A DNA stretch of 60,704 bases from Rhizobium sp. CF122 (GCF_000282035.1 NZ_AKKA01000032.1:1-60704), one strand, 5' to 3'; numbered from the stretch's first letter, positions 26,001-32,995 are shown. The notes: generated by a model not told the origin, from the sequence alone. Translations and numbers: made by a program.

Positions 26001-28012
26001 GTCGTCGCAGTCTTCAAGTCGGCGCTGGTCACCAATGTTGTCCGGTTCGCCAGCGAGCCATCGGCATTGAAGTTGGAGACCACCTTGCTGCGAGTGTTGT
26101 CGGCGGCGACCGACGTTGCGATTGTCTGCGAGCGGTCGAAGGTGCCGTTGCCGTCGTCGTCGAATTGCGTGGTAACCAAGTTGCCGTCGGCACTTGTCGT
26201 CACGACCTCGTGGAAGGCAAGGCTGCCGTCCGCGTTATAACCGAGAATGTCCTTCGCGACCGAACCGTCGGCCTGTGCCGTGCTTGTCGTGCGGACGATG
26301 TATTTGTTGCCGTCGGCGGCCAGCACAGCGTCACCGGCAATCCCGGTAGTCCCATCGCTACGCGTGAACGTCGTCGTGCCTGATATCGCCGAACCGTCGG
26401 CGAAGCTCTGGCCGCTCCCCGTCGGCGTCAGGTCGATCGAGGTGATGCCAAGGCTGTCCAGCGTCACCAACTGGCCATTGACCTCGACCCGAAACTCCGA
26501 CCAGCGCGCGTCGCCCGCATCCAGCTTGCCGTTGCCATTGGTGTCGAAGACATGCTTCAGCGCCTCGAAGTCGGTCTTGGCGGTTGCGTCCCATTCGGTG
26601 AACGCGAACTCGCTGGAACGGCTGATCCTGCCGTCGCCGTCGGCGTCCAGAACCAGAACGCCTGTGCCCTGGCCAGCCCAGGCCGTCCGTGTCGCATAAC
26701 CGTTGCCGTCGAGATCGAGGAACTTCGAGGAAGACGATAGGTCGTCAACGTCAAGGCCATTGCCCGAGAGGTCAAGGAGAATTGGCGCACCCGCCTGTCC
26801 CCAACGACCACCATAATTCCCATTGTCCCGGTTGTCGCGCAGGCCGCCAGTCGTCTTTCCTTCAGTGCTTCTTGATGCGCCGCTTAGGCTACTGCCACCC
26901 CACGTCCCATAATTGCGAGTATCCTGATTATCTCGCAGGCCACTCGGACCGGATGAAGGTGTTGATTTGTGGCCTCCAATCGACGAATATCCGCCGCTGT
27001 TGGGCGAGTAGGTGCGGCCACCACTCCAAGAGGAGTAGCTACCGCCACTGGAATAATCGCCAGACGCTGAGCCGTGACCGCCGTCGTTGACTGAGCCACC
27101 CCAGCCGGACGAGCCGCCAAAATCATACTGGGCACGCCCGTCAAAGCCAGCCCACCCCTGAGCATTTTGGACGACTGGAGCGGGAGCAGGAGTGGGGACA
27201 ATGGGGGTGACAGTAGGGGGAGTAAAGCTGATGGGATTTACCGGTGGTACGGAATCCGAATCTAGTGGTGTAGCCGGAGAAATCGAGGTCGGCGATTGTA
27301 TCGATGGCAAGGTTGGAACGCCCAAAGGCAGTAATTGCCCCGCATTACCATAGGTGCTTACGCCGGCCTCAAAATCTGCCTTAGGAATGGGCCGGAAGTA
27401 GGGAGCGCTCGAATTGTCAGCCCTCCCTAATTGCGTCTGCAGTCGTTCGAAGGCTCCTTCGATTCCAGTAACATTGTTGAATTGTATCTCGTAGGGATTT
27501 ACGCCAGCGTCAATCAGTGCCTGCATGGACCGGGTATTGAGCACGTAGGTCGTGCCGTTTAACGTATACACCTCAATTGGCACGTCGCTCGGCTTCAGCG
27601 CTCCGCTTCTAATGGCTTGAGAGAGTTCAGTAACGGTCCTTACCTCTACGCCCGCCCGGCGAAACGATCCAACGCCTTCCCGACTTAAGTTTTCGCTGTA
27701 CCATGACTGCGCGTAGAATCGTCCCGGAACAAGACCTTCTCCCCTAGCAGGACCAAGCGCCTGAAGTGATCGGATGGCTTCCATTGCAAAGGCTCTGCCA
27801 AACTCACCGACGCTTCCGAACATCCCATTCGCTGACGAAAGCTGTCTCATGGCGAAGAAGTTTTGGAACGTATAATTGAGCAGGCCCATCTGCCCGCTTT
27901 GGCGCTCCAAGCTCAGCTCCGCGATCCTATTTAAGGCCAGAGCCTGAGCGCGCTCTTTGTTTTGCCTCATCGTATCATTGAGTGAATCAATAAAATCTGT
28001 CATCGGGCTCAC
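20090..28012 (-). CDS. giant repeat-rich secreted protein (about 2,640 aa), putative type I secretion cargo
   Basis: Layout by residue: 1-275 unrecognised globular part (SGALKPSDVPIEVYTLNGTT near 137-156); 285-405 a Gly/Ser/Tyr-rich linker; 408-560 a domain with acidic loops (DLDGNGYATRTAWAG, DADGDGRISRSSEFAFTEW, DTNGNGKLDAGDARWSEFR); 600-2010 about 25 imperfect 55-aa repeats built on TSADGLSKTV, a DxDGDGxxD loop and NADGSRTETV; 2055-2430 about ten 38-aa repeats (DPANTATWSTYKQTFNTAGQ type); 2450-2640 a second copy of the acidic domain. The acidic loops resemble calcium-binding EF-hand/dockerin loops. Classical GGxGxDxxx RTX nonapeptides are not evident. The start is the GTG at 28012 (AGGA just upstream) or the ATG at 28003. 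It is a likely surface adhesin or exoprotein; a toxic N-terminus cannot be excluded. Confidence 0.88.
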   Translation of the reverse strand: MSPMTDFIDSLNDTMRQNKERAQALALNRIAELSLERQSGQMGLLNYTFQNFFAMRQLSSANGMFGSVGEFGRAFAMEAIRSLQALGPARGEGLVPGRFYAQSWYSENLSREGVGSFRRAGVEVRTVTELSQAIRSGALKPSDVPIEVYTLNGTTYVLNTRSMQALIDAGVNPYEIQFNNVTGIEGAFERLQTQLGRADNSSAPYFRPIPKADFEAGVSTYGNAGQLLPLGVPTLPSIQSPTSISPATPLDSDSVPPVNPISFTPPTVTPIVPTPAPAPVVQNAQGWAGFDGRAQYDFGGSSGWGGSVNDGGHGSASGDYSSGGSYSSWSGGRTYSPNSGGYSSIGGHKSTPSSGPSGLRDNQDTRNYGTWGGSSLSGASRSTEGKTTGGLRDNRDNGNYGGRWGQAGAPILLDLSGNGLDVDDLSSSSKFLDLDGNGYATRTAWAGQGTGVLVLDADGDGRISRSSEFAFTEWDATAKTDFEALKHVFDTNGNGKLDAGDARWSEFRVEVNGQLVTLDSLGITSIDLTPTGSGQSFADGSAISGTTTFTRSDGTTGIAGDAVLAADGNKYIVRTTSTAQADGSVAKDILGYNADGSLAFHEVVTTSADGNLVTTQFDDDGNGTFDRSQTIATSVAADNTRSKVVSNFNADGSLANRTTLVTSADLKTATTALDQDGDGVTDERQLFVKHADGSSTTTTETLSLNGTVQQQVVVEATADGLSKTSTIDINGDGANDLVVSETTTVVAADGSRTKMVDTKAINGTLLSQTVTTTSADNRTITIADDEDGNGTVDTRSVTVTTIAASGDITAETTVRNGDGSLRSKSTTVTSANGLSKTVSSDVTGDGNIDVVDSDITVVSADGTRTQTVQQVSGNNTLLSRTVTTTSADLKTISIATDANGDAANDSFTSITVAADGTTTRTASTLNPDSSLVSKTTAVTSADGLSKTTTVDADGNGNADRIVSDVITGNADGSRTETVTVKSYNGTVLSKTVMTTSADSLSQTVRADLNGDGTVDQIASDIITLGADGTRTETVSVRSANETLQQQTTTVVSADRQTTTVATDADGDGHLDSREVRTAFADGHTETVRTDYAANGTVLATRTDTVSADGLTKTSSLDINGGGTDRMISDLTVLGTNGSRTETISLSSSNGKLLDRKTIVTSGNGLSVTTTEDVNGDGTIDLKTTEISTLNADGSVNTAVSHYRGTTRIDRTSTTTSANGLSTSTVVYADGDATIDRRGTSTRTLNADGSTQTVEVTRAGDNTLISKATTTISADGKTATKTFDLDGNASTDVQEKIAVNAAGETTDTVETYKADKTLASRAVTSTTTNGLSKTVSSDLDGDNTFDKVVTDTTTLNANGSQTRVVSESAGNVLTSKSTLTASGDGLTKTAAWEDGSGTVRSMSDVTVLNADGSTIETLSYFKANNALESRTVTTVAAHGLSTKVESDLDGDNTFDQRSVTTKQADGSVKQVLADLTTGGIVTDTKTVTVSADGLTRTVDYDTDGNGTADNKTTDITTLNADGSKTTTAEERVGGALKSRMVVDTSADGLSVTTKWDTTGAGSSFDKSQTDVTVLNADGSRTRTISLFNGTTLAGRHLITTSANGFSITEQWDLTGSGTYGQTATDVTVLNANGTTTRTVTSSKTDGTLISKTITATDASGRVVASSDERPGFGNQSRADTREVLADGTIRQTATTSDSSGHLLDRTVTTTSADKLTVTVERDANGDGIIDQRQQSVTANSGILTSTTTDFNADGTTVRDRSVRTVSADGRHTTITWDYDGNGSNERQRQIDDVGHADGSRTTVTTDTDLATGTLAAKTTTIVSADGRAVTTSKDVNGDGTIDQVETVTIDATGATKTVVTNNATARNAAYLTAGGIYWTQAIAATSQTTTSIDRRSKTIRYDYDGDGVFDVTMQQVRQVGGSIVTTVTETTAAGAIVATGTISTSADGLVTKLSKDTGNNGTVDHTETAVTHADGSVTLTKADFNAAGSLTQTVVDTVNALGSLTRRLTSDGQGRKTSQVDIAADGSSVTTAYDAASGQTLSVTHASKAGLLTSATLYDPLNAQAWTRVEQQFDAQGKKTVEIQYKDDGTRAEITFTSTGAQTQIKFYSAASVLTGTTDFDTANANTWAKIDKTFNAAGQLTVQVTTNDDGTKVQVNYDPANTATWSTYKQTFNTAGQLTFIDQTNDNGTHNTVTYDVANAGSWSRYEQYIDSAGRVLNQTNFNDNGTWDVYSYDPTNTVTWSTYVQSFNTAGQLTVVTQYNDNGTRYGVQYDPTNVADWAILEYSWDAAGRQTNQVNHYDDGRMWYYTWDVVNAQTWSYVLVMQDAAARTTTQINYYDNGTRTEYAYDPANAQNWSNIVSNYNAAGQMTDQTITYDGGNIAQVLYDYNNSKSWTRYVYQMTSHRMITSATSYNDDGTWTNYHYTAGTMDAWYRYRDGVLIDKWVRWTKTPVLVDLDGDGHIDLRPLDPNSLSGESSPSFDWDGDAARDNTAWAGSDDGFLAIDLGSNGAAGSDGLINQSRELAFTDWVTPEQIAENGGSVSDLDALRLVFDTNHDNILDASDDRWSEFRVWRDANQNGITDAGELMTMSEAGIKLVNLLHTPEGSQAFADGSAITGTATYETVNGEKLLVADASLAYRAA
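20725..21845 (-). repeat. tandem 38-aa (about 114-bp) repeats in the giant protein gene
   Basis: About ten imperfect copies of a unit DPxNxxTWSxYxQxFNxAGQ followed by LTxxxxxNDNGT and a short strand. The conserved tryptophan-serine, the AGQ turn and the NDNGT loop set the period. DNA copies have diverged, so recombination between them is limited. Confidence 0.85.
21990..26210 (-). repeat. tandem ~55-aa (about 165-bp) repeats in the giant protein gene
   Basis: About 25 imperfect copies. Each has TSADGL-type, DxDGDGxxD-type and NADGSRT-type segments in that order. The acidic loop varies (DQDGDGVTD, DINGDGAND, DLNGDGTVD, DADGDGHLD and so on) but keeps the ligand spacing in nearly all copies. 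The copy number is counted by eye. Confidence 0.85.
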
Positions 28013-28018
28013 GCATTC

Positions 28019-28441
28019 CTAGTCGAAAAATTTAACAGAAGAATAAGTCTCAGGCGCAACCTCAGCGACTTCGTCGCCTGAGAACACGGCTATTACTCCC
28101 GCGCCAAGTACATCAACGACATATGTGAATACCTGCTCGTCGCCTAATGGAGTGTGCGCAAAGAACGAATCCAATAGTTTTTTATCGACCTCGATTCTTC
28201 GTATGACGCCCCGCCCGTATGAAGGTATTCTCATTCGGCGACTCTCTCTCCCATAAATGTATCTGTAAATGTTCTTGAAGATGAACGCTCTAGTTTTGAC
28301 GTGTCCGAGTTTTTCGAATTTATAACTGAGGACTAGATCGAAGCAATTGTTGGACAAAACGAAGTCCATCGCGTCTGAATTTGCTTCAAACTCCAAGCTT
28401 ATTTCTTCTACAATCCTTCCTTGCAAGAGCTCTTCAATCAT
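28019..28441 (-). CDS. small unknown protein upstream of the giant gene
   Basis: A 140-aa protein of unrecognised family. It starts at the ATG at 28441 (an in-frame TTG is directly upstream) and ends 6 bp before the giant gene's GTG, so the two are very likely cotranslated. Visible features are an acidic N-terminus (MIEELLQGRIVEEISLEFEA), hydrophobic/aromatic strands, a basic centre (YIYGRESRRMRIPSYGRG) and an acidic hydrophobic C-terminal half (VFTYVVDVLGAGVIAVFSGD). There is no signal peptide. Base composition is visibly more AT-rich than its neighbours, suggesting transfer. Possible roles are a secretion chaperone or accessory protein, or an immunity protein if the giant protein is a toxin. 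None is supported by homology I can see. Confidence 0.7.
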   Translation of the reverse strand: MIEELLQGRIVEEISLEFEANSDAMDFVLSNNCFDLVLSYKFEKLGHVKTRAFIFKNIYRYIYGRESRRMRIPSYGRGVIRRIEVDKKLLDSFFAHTPLGDEQVFTYVVDVLGAGVIAVFSGDEVAEVAPETYSSVKFFD

Positions 28442-29066
28442 CAATCTACTTTCTGAATATGGTGCAGTTCATGAGAGTCGTGAACTTGGCCGATGCGATG
28501 TATTTTCCTTGAGGGATCAGTCTCTTCGAAGCATCGAAATTGTGTTGAAAGTCCGTCCTCTCTCGTCGCAGTCTGAATAGGTCCAGGCGCTTCATTGAGC
28601 TTTCAAAATTCTTGTAAGCGCCTGGCTGGAACGCCGATGCAACTGCAAAACGCTGATGTGTCCTTCTATACTATTTTGCTGTTTTGAACATTCACGCAGG
28701 TGGCGAGTCAACAAAAATAAACAATCTTGGAATGAATATTTCTTGGTTGCGTCTACTGTCAATGACCATTGCTGAGAGAAAACGATGCTCTGGGATATCC
28801 TGTTGGTTACCTGGATATTCTTGCCATCGGAATTCGCGGCCTAGGCCGTTGCACAAAGCTAGGCGGTGGGCACCCAGAGACATCGGTCGAACTATATTAT
28901 ACACAGCGTAGTCGTCGTTCCTACCACCCAGCAGGACATTAGAAATACTTCTTCACCAGAGGTTGCCCCGAGGGGATCGCGCGATTGATCCTTCCTGGCG
29001 CGCTTGTGGACGGTGAAAAACTTTCGATACTCGCCGAGACAATAGAGACCGACCGCGACGTCCGGG
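28442..29066. other. 625-bp intergenic region upstream of the secretion operon
   Basis: Relatively AT-rich and without a convincing gene; short frames at 28684-28911 (plus) and 28892-29092 (minus) lack start signals and family features. It should contain the promoter of the leftward secretion operon. No clear sigma-70 boxes or terminator are claimed. Confidence 0.35.
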
Positions 29067-29639
29067 CTACTGCACCGCAATGCCGAATGCATCCAGCACT
29101 TCGGTCGTAATCGTGCCCGTGACCTTGAGATTGTTGTCCTGCTGCATCTGGCTCAGCGCCGCGCGCGTGTCCGCGTCGACGACTCCGGTCAGGGCGCCGG
29201 CATACTAGCCCTAAGCCGTCAGCCCTGATTGCACCTGAATGACGACCTGCCTGAATTTGTTTGAATTGCCCGGAAGAGTTTTGGCGGGCGCCACCTGTCG
29301 CGGAGCGGCGGGAGCAGGGTCGGGAACGAGCGTCCGCGCGGCTGGTGGCGAATAAGTCGGGGCGGCATAGCGTGGCGCGGGAGCTGGCGAAGGATCGCTT
29401 TAGGATGGGCTGGCGTAGGACGTACTCGGCAGATAGCCGCCGCCGCTGCCCGATCTGTGGCTGGAATGGGAGCTGTGGGAGCTATGGCTCGAATGGGACC
29501 GGTACCCGGCGAGCGAATATAAATGCTTGATCTTGAGCCGCTCCAGGATCGAAGGCGGGTCGGGCGGCATGGCGTCGGCCTTCGCCGGCAAGAATCCTGC
29601 TGCGAGCAGCGACGGAATGAGAAATACCCGTCGTTTCAT
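29067..29639 (-). pseudogene. HxsA-like His-Xaa-Ser repeat protein with three in-frame stops
   Basis: Read from the ATG at 29639, the frame encodes a signal peptide (MKRRVFLIPSLLAAGFLPAK), an HSS repeat block (SHSSHSSHSSHSSHRSGSGG, about residues 55-74), a Pro/Ala-rich linker and a C-terminal peptidoglycan-binding-type domain ending TITTEVLDAFGIAVQ. This is the architecture of HxsA, the repeat protein of the His-Xaa-Ser system matured by radical-SAM enzymes. The frame is continuous for 191 codons with no indel. It is broken by TAA at codon 80 (29400-29402) and TAG at codons 143 and 145 (29211-29213, 29205-29207). No hxsB, hxsC or hxsD lies nearby. The plain reading is a recently decayed orphan; stop readthrough is a remote alternative. 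Confidence 0.8.
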
Positions 29640-29786
29640 ATCGGTCCCAGCCCACCATCGCCTAGTCTTAGAGTAAGTTGCCGTAGCCGGAATTTTGGAG
29701 AGGCTTCGGAAAGCCCTCATCGACGTACGTCCAGTTAGTGGTCATCCTGCACTTGTTGATGCTGAACTCGGTGACGTCCCGAGAGG

Positions 29787-31116
29787 TGGTGTAGCTCGAT
29801 AGCGGTGGTCATCGGCTTTTTCCGGTAGGGTTGGGTTGTTCAAGCACAACCTGATGGAAAGACCACCGATGACCAATGACATGATGGACCTGCGGTCGCT
29901 TGTTGAGAAGAGCGCTGATGCGGATTTGCTGCGCGAGATGATTGGCTTTGCGGCCGAGAAGTTGATGGAGCTGGAGGTTGGCGCGAAGACCGGTGCGGCC
30001 TACGGCGAGAAGAATGACTTTCGACTTGCTCAGCGTAACGGATATCGCGATCGCGACTGGGAGACCCGAGCTGGCACCGTCGAACTACGGATTCCAAAGC
30101 TTCGCACCGGCAGTTACTTTCCGAGCTTTTTGGAGCCGCGCCGGATGGCCGAGAAGGCTTTGACCGCGGTGATCCAGGAGGCTTACATCCAAGGCGTCTC
30201 GACCCGTTCGGTGGACGATCTGGTCAAGGCAATGGGCATGAGTGGTATCTCCAAGAGCCAGGTATCTCGGCTTTGCGAAGAGATCGATGATAAGGTCAAG
30301 GCCTTCCTTGAGCGTCCGATTGAAGGCGACTGGCCATACCTTTGGATCGATGCGACCTATCTTAAAGTCCGGCGCGGCGGCCGTATTGTGTCTGTCGCTG
30401 TTATCATCGCTGTGGGCGTCAACACCGACGGCCGCCGCGAGGTTCTTGGCATGGAAATCGGCACCTCTGAAGCCGAGCCGATCTGGACGGAGTTCTTGCG
30501 CAAGCTGACCCGGCGCGGTCTGCGCGGCGTCAAGCTGGTCGTCTCCGACGCACACGAAGGCATCAAGGCCGCCGTGTCGAAGGTTCTCTCAGCAACCTGG
30601 CAGCGCTGCAGGGTCCACTTCATGCGCAATGCATTGGCTCATGCCGGCAAGAGCGGCCGACGCGTGGTCTCAGCCTTCATTGCAACGGCCTTTGCCCAAG
30701 ACACGCCGGAAGCCGCCAGCCAACAGTGGCGCAACGTCGCCGATCAGATCAGGCCGAAAGTGGCGAAACTCGCCGGCCTTATGGACAGCGCCGAGGAAGA
30801 TGTCCTCGCATACATGACCTTTCCTAAGCAGCACTGGACCAAGCTGCACAGCACGAACCCGATTGAGCGATTGAATGGAGAAATCAAGCGAAGGACCGAG
30901 GTGGTCGGCATCTTTCCAAACGACGATGCCATCGTCAGACTCGTCGGCGCTCTCCTGCTGGAGCAAAATGATGAGTGGGCTGTTCAGCGCTCGCGCTACA
31001 TGACACTTGAGACGATCGCCACAATGAGTGATGATCCGCTCATCAACTTGCCTGCCGCAAGTTGACCTGCTCCCGGCCTTGACCGGAAAGCTCGACAATC
31101 GAACGAGCTACACCAC
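29787..31116. mobile_element. IS256-family insertion sequence
   Basis: About 1.33 kb bounded by inverted GTGGTGTAGCTCG (29787-29799) and CGAGCTACACCAC (31104-31116), enclosing a single intact transposase gene. Flanking bases show some similarity (GTCCCGAG left; CCTGGGAC right) but no clean target duplication, so exact ends may lie a few bases further out. The right end truncates the neighbouring minus-strand gene (31108-31437). Confidence 0.82.
29869..31065 (+). CDS. IS256-family transposase (mutator type)
   Basis: A 398-aa transposase. The N-terminus ([20 protein letters not shown]) and [20 protein letters not shown] are typical of the IS256/mutator group. The DDE catalytic region is visible in [13 protein letters not shown] (first Asp), [19 protein letters not shown] (second Asp) and the C-terminal [20 protein letters not shown] (Glu). 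I start at [14 protein letters not shown] (29869), the usual family start, although an ATG 15 bp earlier and a TTG at 29836 are in frame. The gene is uninterrupted, so the element may be active. Confidence 0.93.
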   Translation: MTNDMMDLRSLVEKSADADLLREMIGFAAEKLMELEVGAKTGAAYGEKNDFRLAQRNGYRDRDWETRAGTVELRIPKLRTGSYFPSFLEPRRMAEKALTAVIQEAYIQGVSTRSVDDLVKAMGMSGISKSQVSRLCEEIDDKVKAFLERPIEGDWPYLWIDATYLKVRRGGRIVSVAVIIAVGVNTDGRREVLGMEIGTSEAEPIWTEFLRKLTRRGLRGVKLVVSDAHEGIKAAVSKVLSATWQRCRVHFMRNALAHAGKSGRRVVSAFIATAFAQDTPEAASQQWRNVADQIRPKVAKLAGLMDSAEEDVLAYMTFPKQHWTKLHSTNPIERLNGEIKRRTEVVGIFPNDDAIVRLVGALLLEQNDEWAVQRSRYMTLETIATMSDDPLINLPAAS

Positions 31117-31437
31117 TCCCTGGGACATCATCCTGAACTCTTCGGAAGCGAGGATATTTTCTTCTTTGATATGAGCGCAGAAGACACACCACTGCGTCCC
31201 TACAGGAATGCCATAAAAGTAGTCTGCGATCTCTGCGGGTGGCCCACATTTGACAAAAGTCAGGTCGCCTGCAGTTGCTCGTTTTCTTCCAATCAGCCCG
31301 TAGAGATAAGCTTGCTTCGCCTCAGCCAGAACGTCGCGCTCGACGACGCGGTTGATGCAGCCGTAACGATATATGCCCCCGCCGATCAAAGAAGAGAGAA
31401 TTATTATTGCAGCGAGAATCAATAATCTTCTAAGCAT
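31108..31437 (-). CDS. hypothetical membrane-anchored protein, 3' end cut by IS256
   Basis: A 109-aa frame starting MLRRLLILAAIIILSSLIGG, a single hydrophobic segment (residues 3-24) serving as signal or anchor. Four cysteines follow in the exported part (YGCINR, VKCGPP, and QWCVFCAH), which could form disulfides. The last few residues and the stop codon come from the inverted repeat of the adjacent IS256 element, so the original C-terminus is lost. No family is recognised. Composition is AT-richer than the neighbours. Confidence 0.6.
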   Translation of the reverse strand: MLRRLLILAAIIILSSLIGGGIYRYGCINRVVERDVLAEAKQAYLYGLIGRKRATAGDLTFVKCGPPAEIADYFYGIPVGTQWCVFCAHIKEENILASEEFRMMSQGVV

Positions 31438-31671
31438 GTTGCGACCCTTTGGCACGATCAAACAAACGCCTCATTAGGCTTAGTGACACCAAAAGTTGAA
31501 CTTCGCGACAGCGAAAAAAGCAGCCCGACGGCACGGCAGTGACTCGCTTATCACTGCAGATGAATAAGATGCGCGGCGCTGGCCAATTCTTGCTCAAACA
31601 TTAGGCATTTGCCGCCGAGTGTACACAGTCGTGAATAGCCCTGGGCCCAGAAGTGATAAAAATCAATAATT

Positions 31672-31677
31672 TATAAT
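31672..31677 (+). promoter_or_regulatory. candidate -10 box of the guanidine operon
   Basis: TATAAT lies about 40 bp upstream of the riboswitch aptamer in an AT-rich stretch. No good -35 box stands at 17 bp, so the assignment is tentative. Confidence 0.4.
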
Positions 31678-31710
31678 TTGGCACATCTCTTGCTTCGAAA
31701 ATGGTGAGTT

Positions 31711-31816
31711 GGTGGCTAGGGTTCCGGCGCTTCAAGAGCGTGCTGGTCCGAGAGCTGCCGTCGGCGGGGGAGAAATCCCGTCGGGTGCACGGCGGGACAA
31801 AAGCCCGGGAGACCTC
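31711..31816 (+). promoter_or_regulatory. guanidine-I (ykkC) riboswitch aptamer
   Basis: The conserved ykkC-type blocks are present in order: GGCTAGGGTTCCGGCG, then CTGGTCCGAGAGCTGCC, a variable hairpin (GGCGGGGGAGAAATCCCGTC), GGTGCACGGCGGGACAAAAG and CCCGGGAGACC. The ykkC class I RNA binds free guanidinium. A terminator hairpin follows at once and then the guanidine uptake/degradation operon, a known genetic context. Ligand binding is expected to prevent termination and turn the operon on. It is recognised by motif; a covariance-model scan was not run. Confidence 0.93.
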
Positions 31817-31823
31817 GTAAGCC

Positions 31824-31862
31824 AAGGGATTGGCGGCACGATGGTCATTGCCGATCCCTTTT
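31824..31862 (+). terminator. riboswitch expression-platform terminator
   Basis: AAGGGATTGGC pairs with GCCGATCCCTT (11 bp including one G-U pair), with TTTT at its 3' edge. It directly follows the aptamer and lies 26 bp before the binding-protein start. The position between aptamer and gene marks transcriptional attenuation. Confidence 0.8.
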
Positions 31863-31887
31863 GAAGAAAAGCAAAAGGGGAATTTCA

Positions 31888-32961
31888 ATGCAGACTTTTT
31901 CGAAGATCCTTTCCATCACCGCCCTCTCCGCTTCGTTGGCGCTGGGATTTGGCTCCATCGCCAAGGCCGCGCAGAAAACCGAATTCAACGTGGCGTGGTC
32001 TATCTATGTCGGCTGGATGCCGTGGGGCTATGCCGCCGATCACGGCATCGTCAAGAAATGGGCCGACAAGTACGGTATCAAGATCGATGTCACGCAGTTC
32101 AACGACTACGTGGAGTCGATGAACCAGTACACGGCGGGCGCCTTTGATGCCGTGACGCTAACCAATATGGACGGACTGTCGATCCCGGCCGCCGGCGGCG
32201 TCGATACAACCGCCGTCATCGTCGGCGACTTCTCGAACGGCAATGACGCGGTCATCCTGAAGGACAAGGCAAGCCTTGCCGATATCAAGGGCCAGAACGT
32301 CAACCTCGTTGAATTCTCCGTCTCGCACTACCTGCTTGCCCGCGCACTCGAAGGCGTCAAGCTGACGGAGCGCGACGTGAAGGTGGTCAACACGTCCGAT
32401 GCCGACATGGTTGCCGCCTACAAGACGCCCGATGTCACCGCCGTCGTCACCTGGAACCCGCTGGTGTCAACCATCCTGGAAGATCCGACCGCCAGGGAGG
32501 TCTTCGACAGCTCACAGGTGCCGGGCGAGATCATCGACCTGATGGTCGCCAATAGCGGCGTGCTGAAAGACAATCCGAATTTCGGCAAGGCGCTTGCCGG
32601 CATCTGGTATGAGACGGCCGCCTTACTGCGCGCCGATACCGCGGAAGGCAAGGCAGCCCGCGAGGCGATGGGCTCGGCATCCGGCACCGATCTGGCCGGT
32701 TTCGAAACCCAGCTTGCCGCTACCAAGCTCTTCGACAAACCGGCTGACGCCGTTGCCTTCACCGCCTCGCCCAACCTGCCGAAGACCATGGATCTGGTAC
32801 GCAACTTCCTCTTCGAGAAGGGCCTTCTCGGCAATGGCGCGCCGTCTGCCGACGTCATTGGCATCGAAATGCCCGACGGCAAGGTTCTGGGCGACAGCGG
32901 CAATGTGAAGCTGCGCTTCACGGAGACCTACATGAAGGCAGCCGCCGACGGTTCGCTCTGA
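31888..32961 (+). CDS. ABC transporter substrate-binding protein (NitT/TauT type, probably guanidine uptake)
   Basis: A 357-aa periplasmic binding protein with a clear signal peptide (MQTFSKILSITALSASLALG, cleavage near AKA-AQ, about residue 29). NVAWSIYVGWMPWGYAADHG begins the ligand-binding fold seen in urea-carboxylase-linked transporters; YTAGAFDAVTLTNMDGLSIP and AVVTWNPLVSTILEDP are typical NitT/TauT-like segments. The ATG at 31888 has AAAGGGGAA before it; the frame's earlier start lies inside the terminator. It is the first gene behind the guanidine riboswitch. Databases often label this family urea or nitrate binding, but the riboswitch points to guanidine or a close derivative. Confidence 0.88.
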   Translation: MQTFSKILSITALSASLALGFGSIAKAAQKTEFNVAWSIYVGWMPWGYAADHGIVKKWADKYGIKIDVTQFNDYVESMNQYTAGAFDAVTLTNMDGLSIPAAGGVDTTAVIVGDFSNGNDAVILKDKASLADIKGQNVNLVEFSVSHYLLARALEGVKLTERDVKVVNTSDADMVAAYKTPDVTAVVTWNPLVSTILEDPTAREVFDSSQVPGEIIDLMVANSGVLKDNPNFGKALAGIWYETAALLRADTAEGKAAREAMGSASGTDLAGFETQLAATKLFDKPADAVAFTASPNLPKTMDLVRNFLFEKGLLGNGAPSADVIGIEMPDGKVLGDSGNVKLRFTETYMKAAADGSL

Positions 32962-32968
32962 CCGCAAC

Positions 32969-32995
32969 AGGAGGCGCGGTTTGCCGGCGCCTCCT
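32969..32995 (+). other. intergenic mRNA hairpin after the binding-protein gene
   Basis: AGGAGGCGC and GCGCCTCCT form a perfect 9-bp stem with a 9-nt loop. TCCCCTTT follows, a weak T-tract, so partial termination or 3'-end protection is possible. The placement is the same as the hairpin at 6967-6986 after the other binding-protein gene. Confidence 0.6.

Noticed and set aside
20804..26383. Several plus-strand frames rich in Val/Ser/Leu opposite the giant gene
   Set aside because: They mirror the repeat period of the minus-strand protein and have no start sites or recognisable families.
29067..29639. Stop-codon recoding (selenocysteine, pyrrolysine or programmed readthrough) in the hxsA-like gene
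   Set aside because: The stops are TAA and TAG, not TGA, with no recoding element seen. Simple decay is more likely, so readthrough is kept only as a remote alternative.
31601..31888. Minus-strand frame of 95 aa across the riboswitch region
   Set aside because: The region is explained by the conserved guanidine-I aptamer and terminator on the plus strand.
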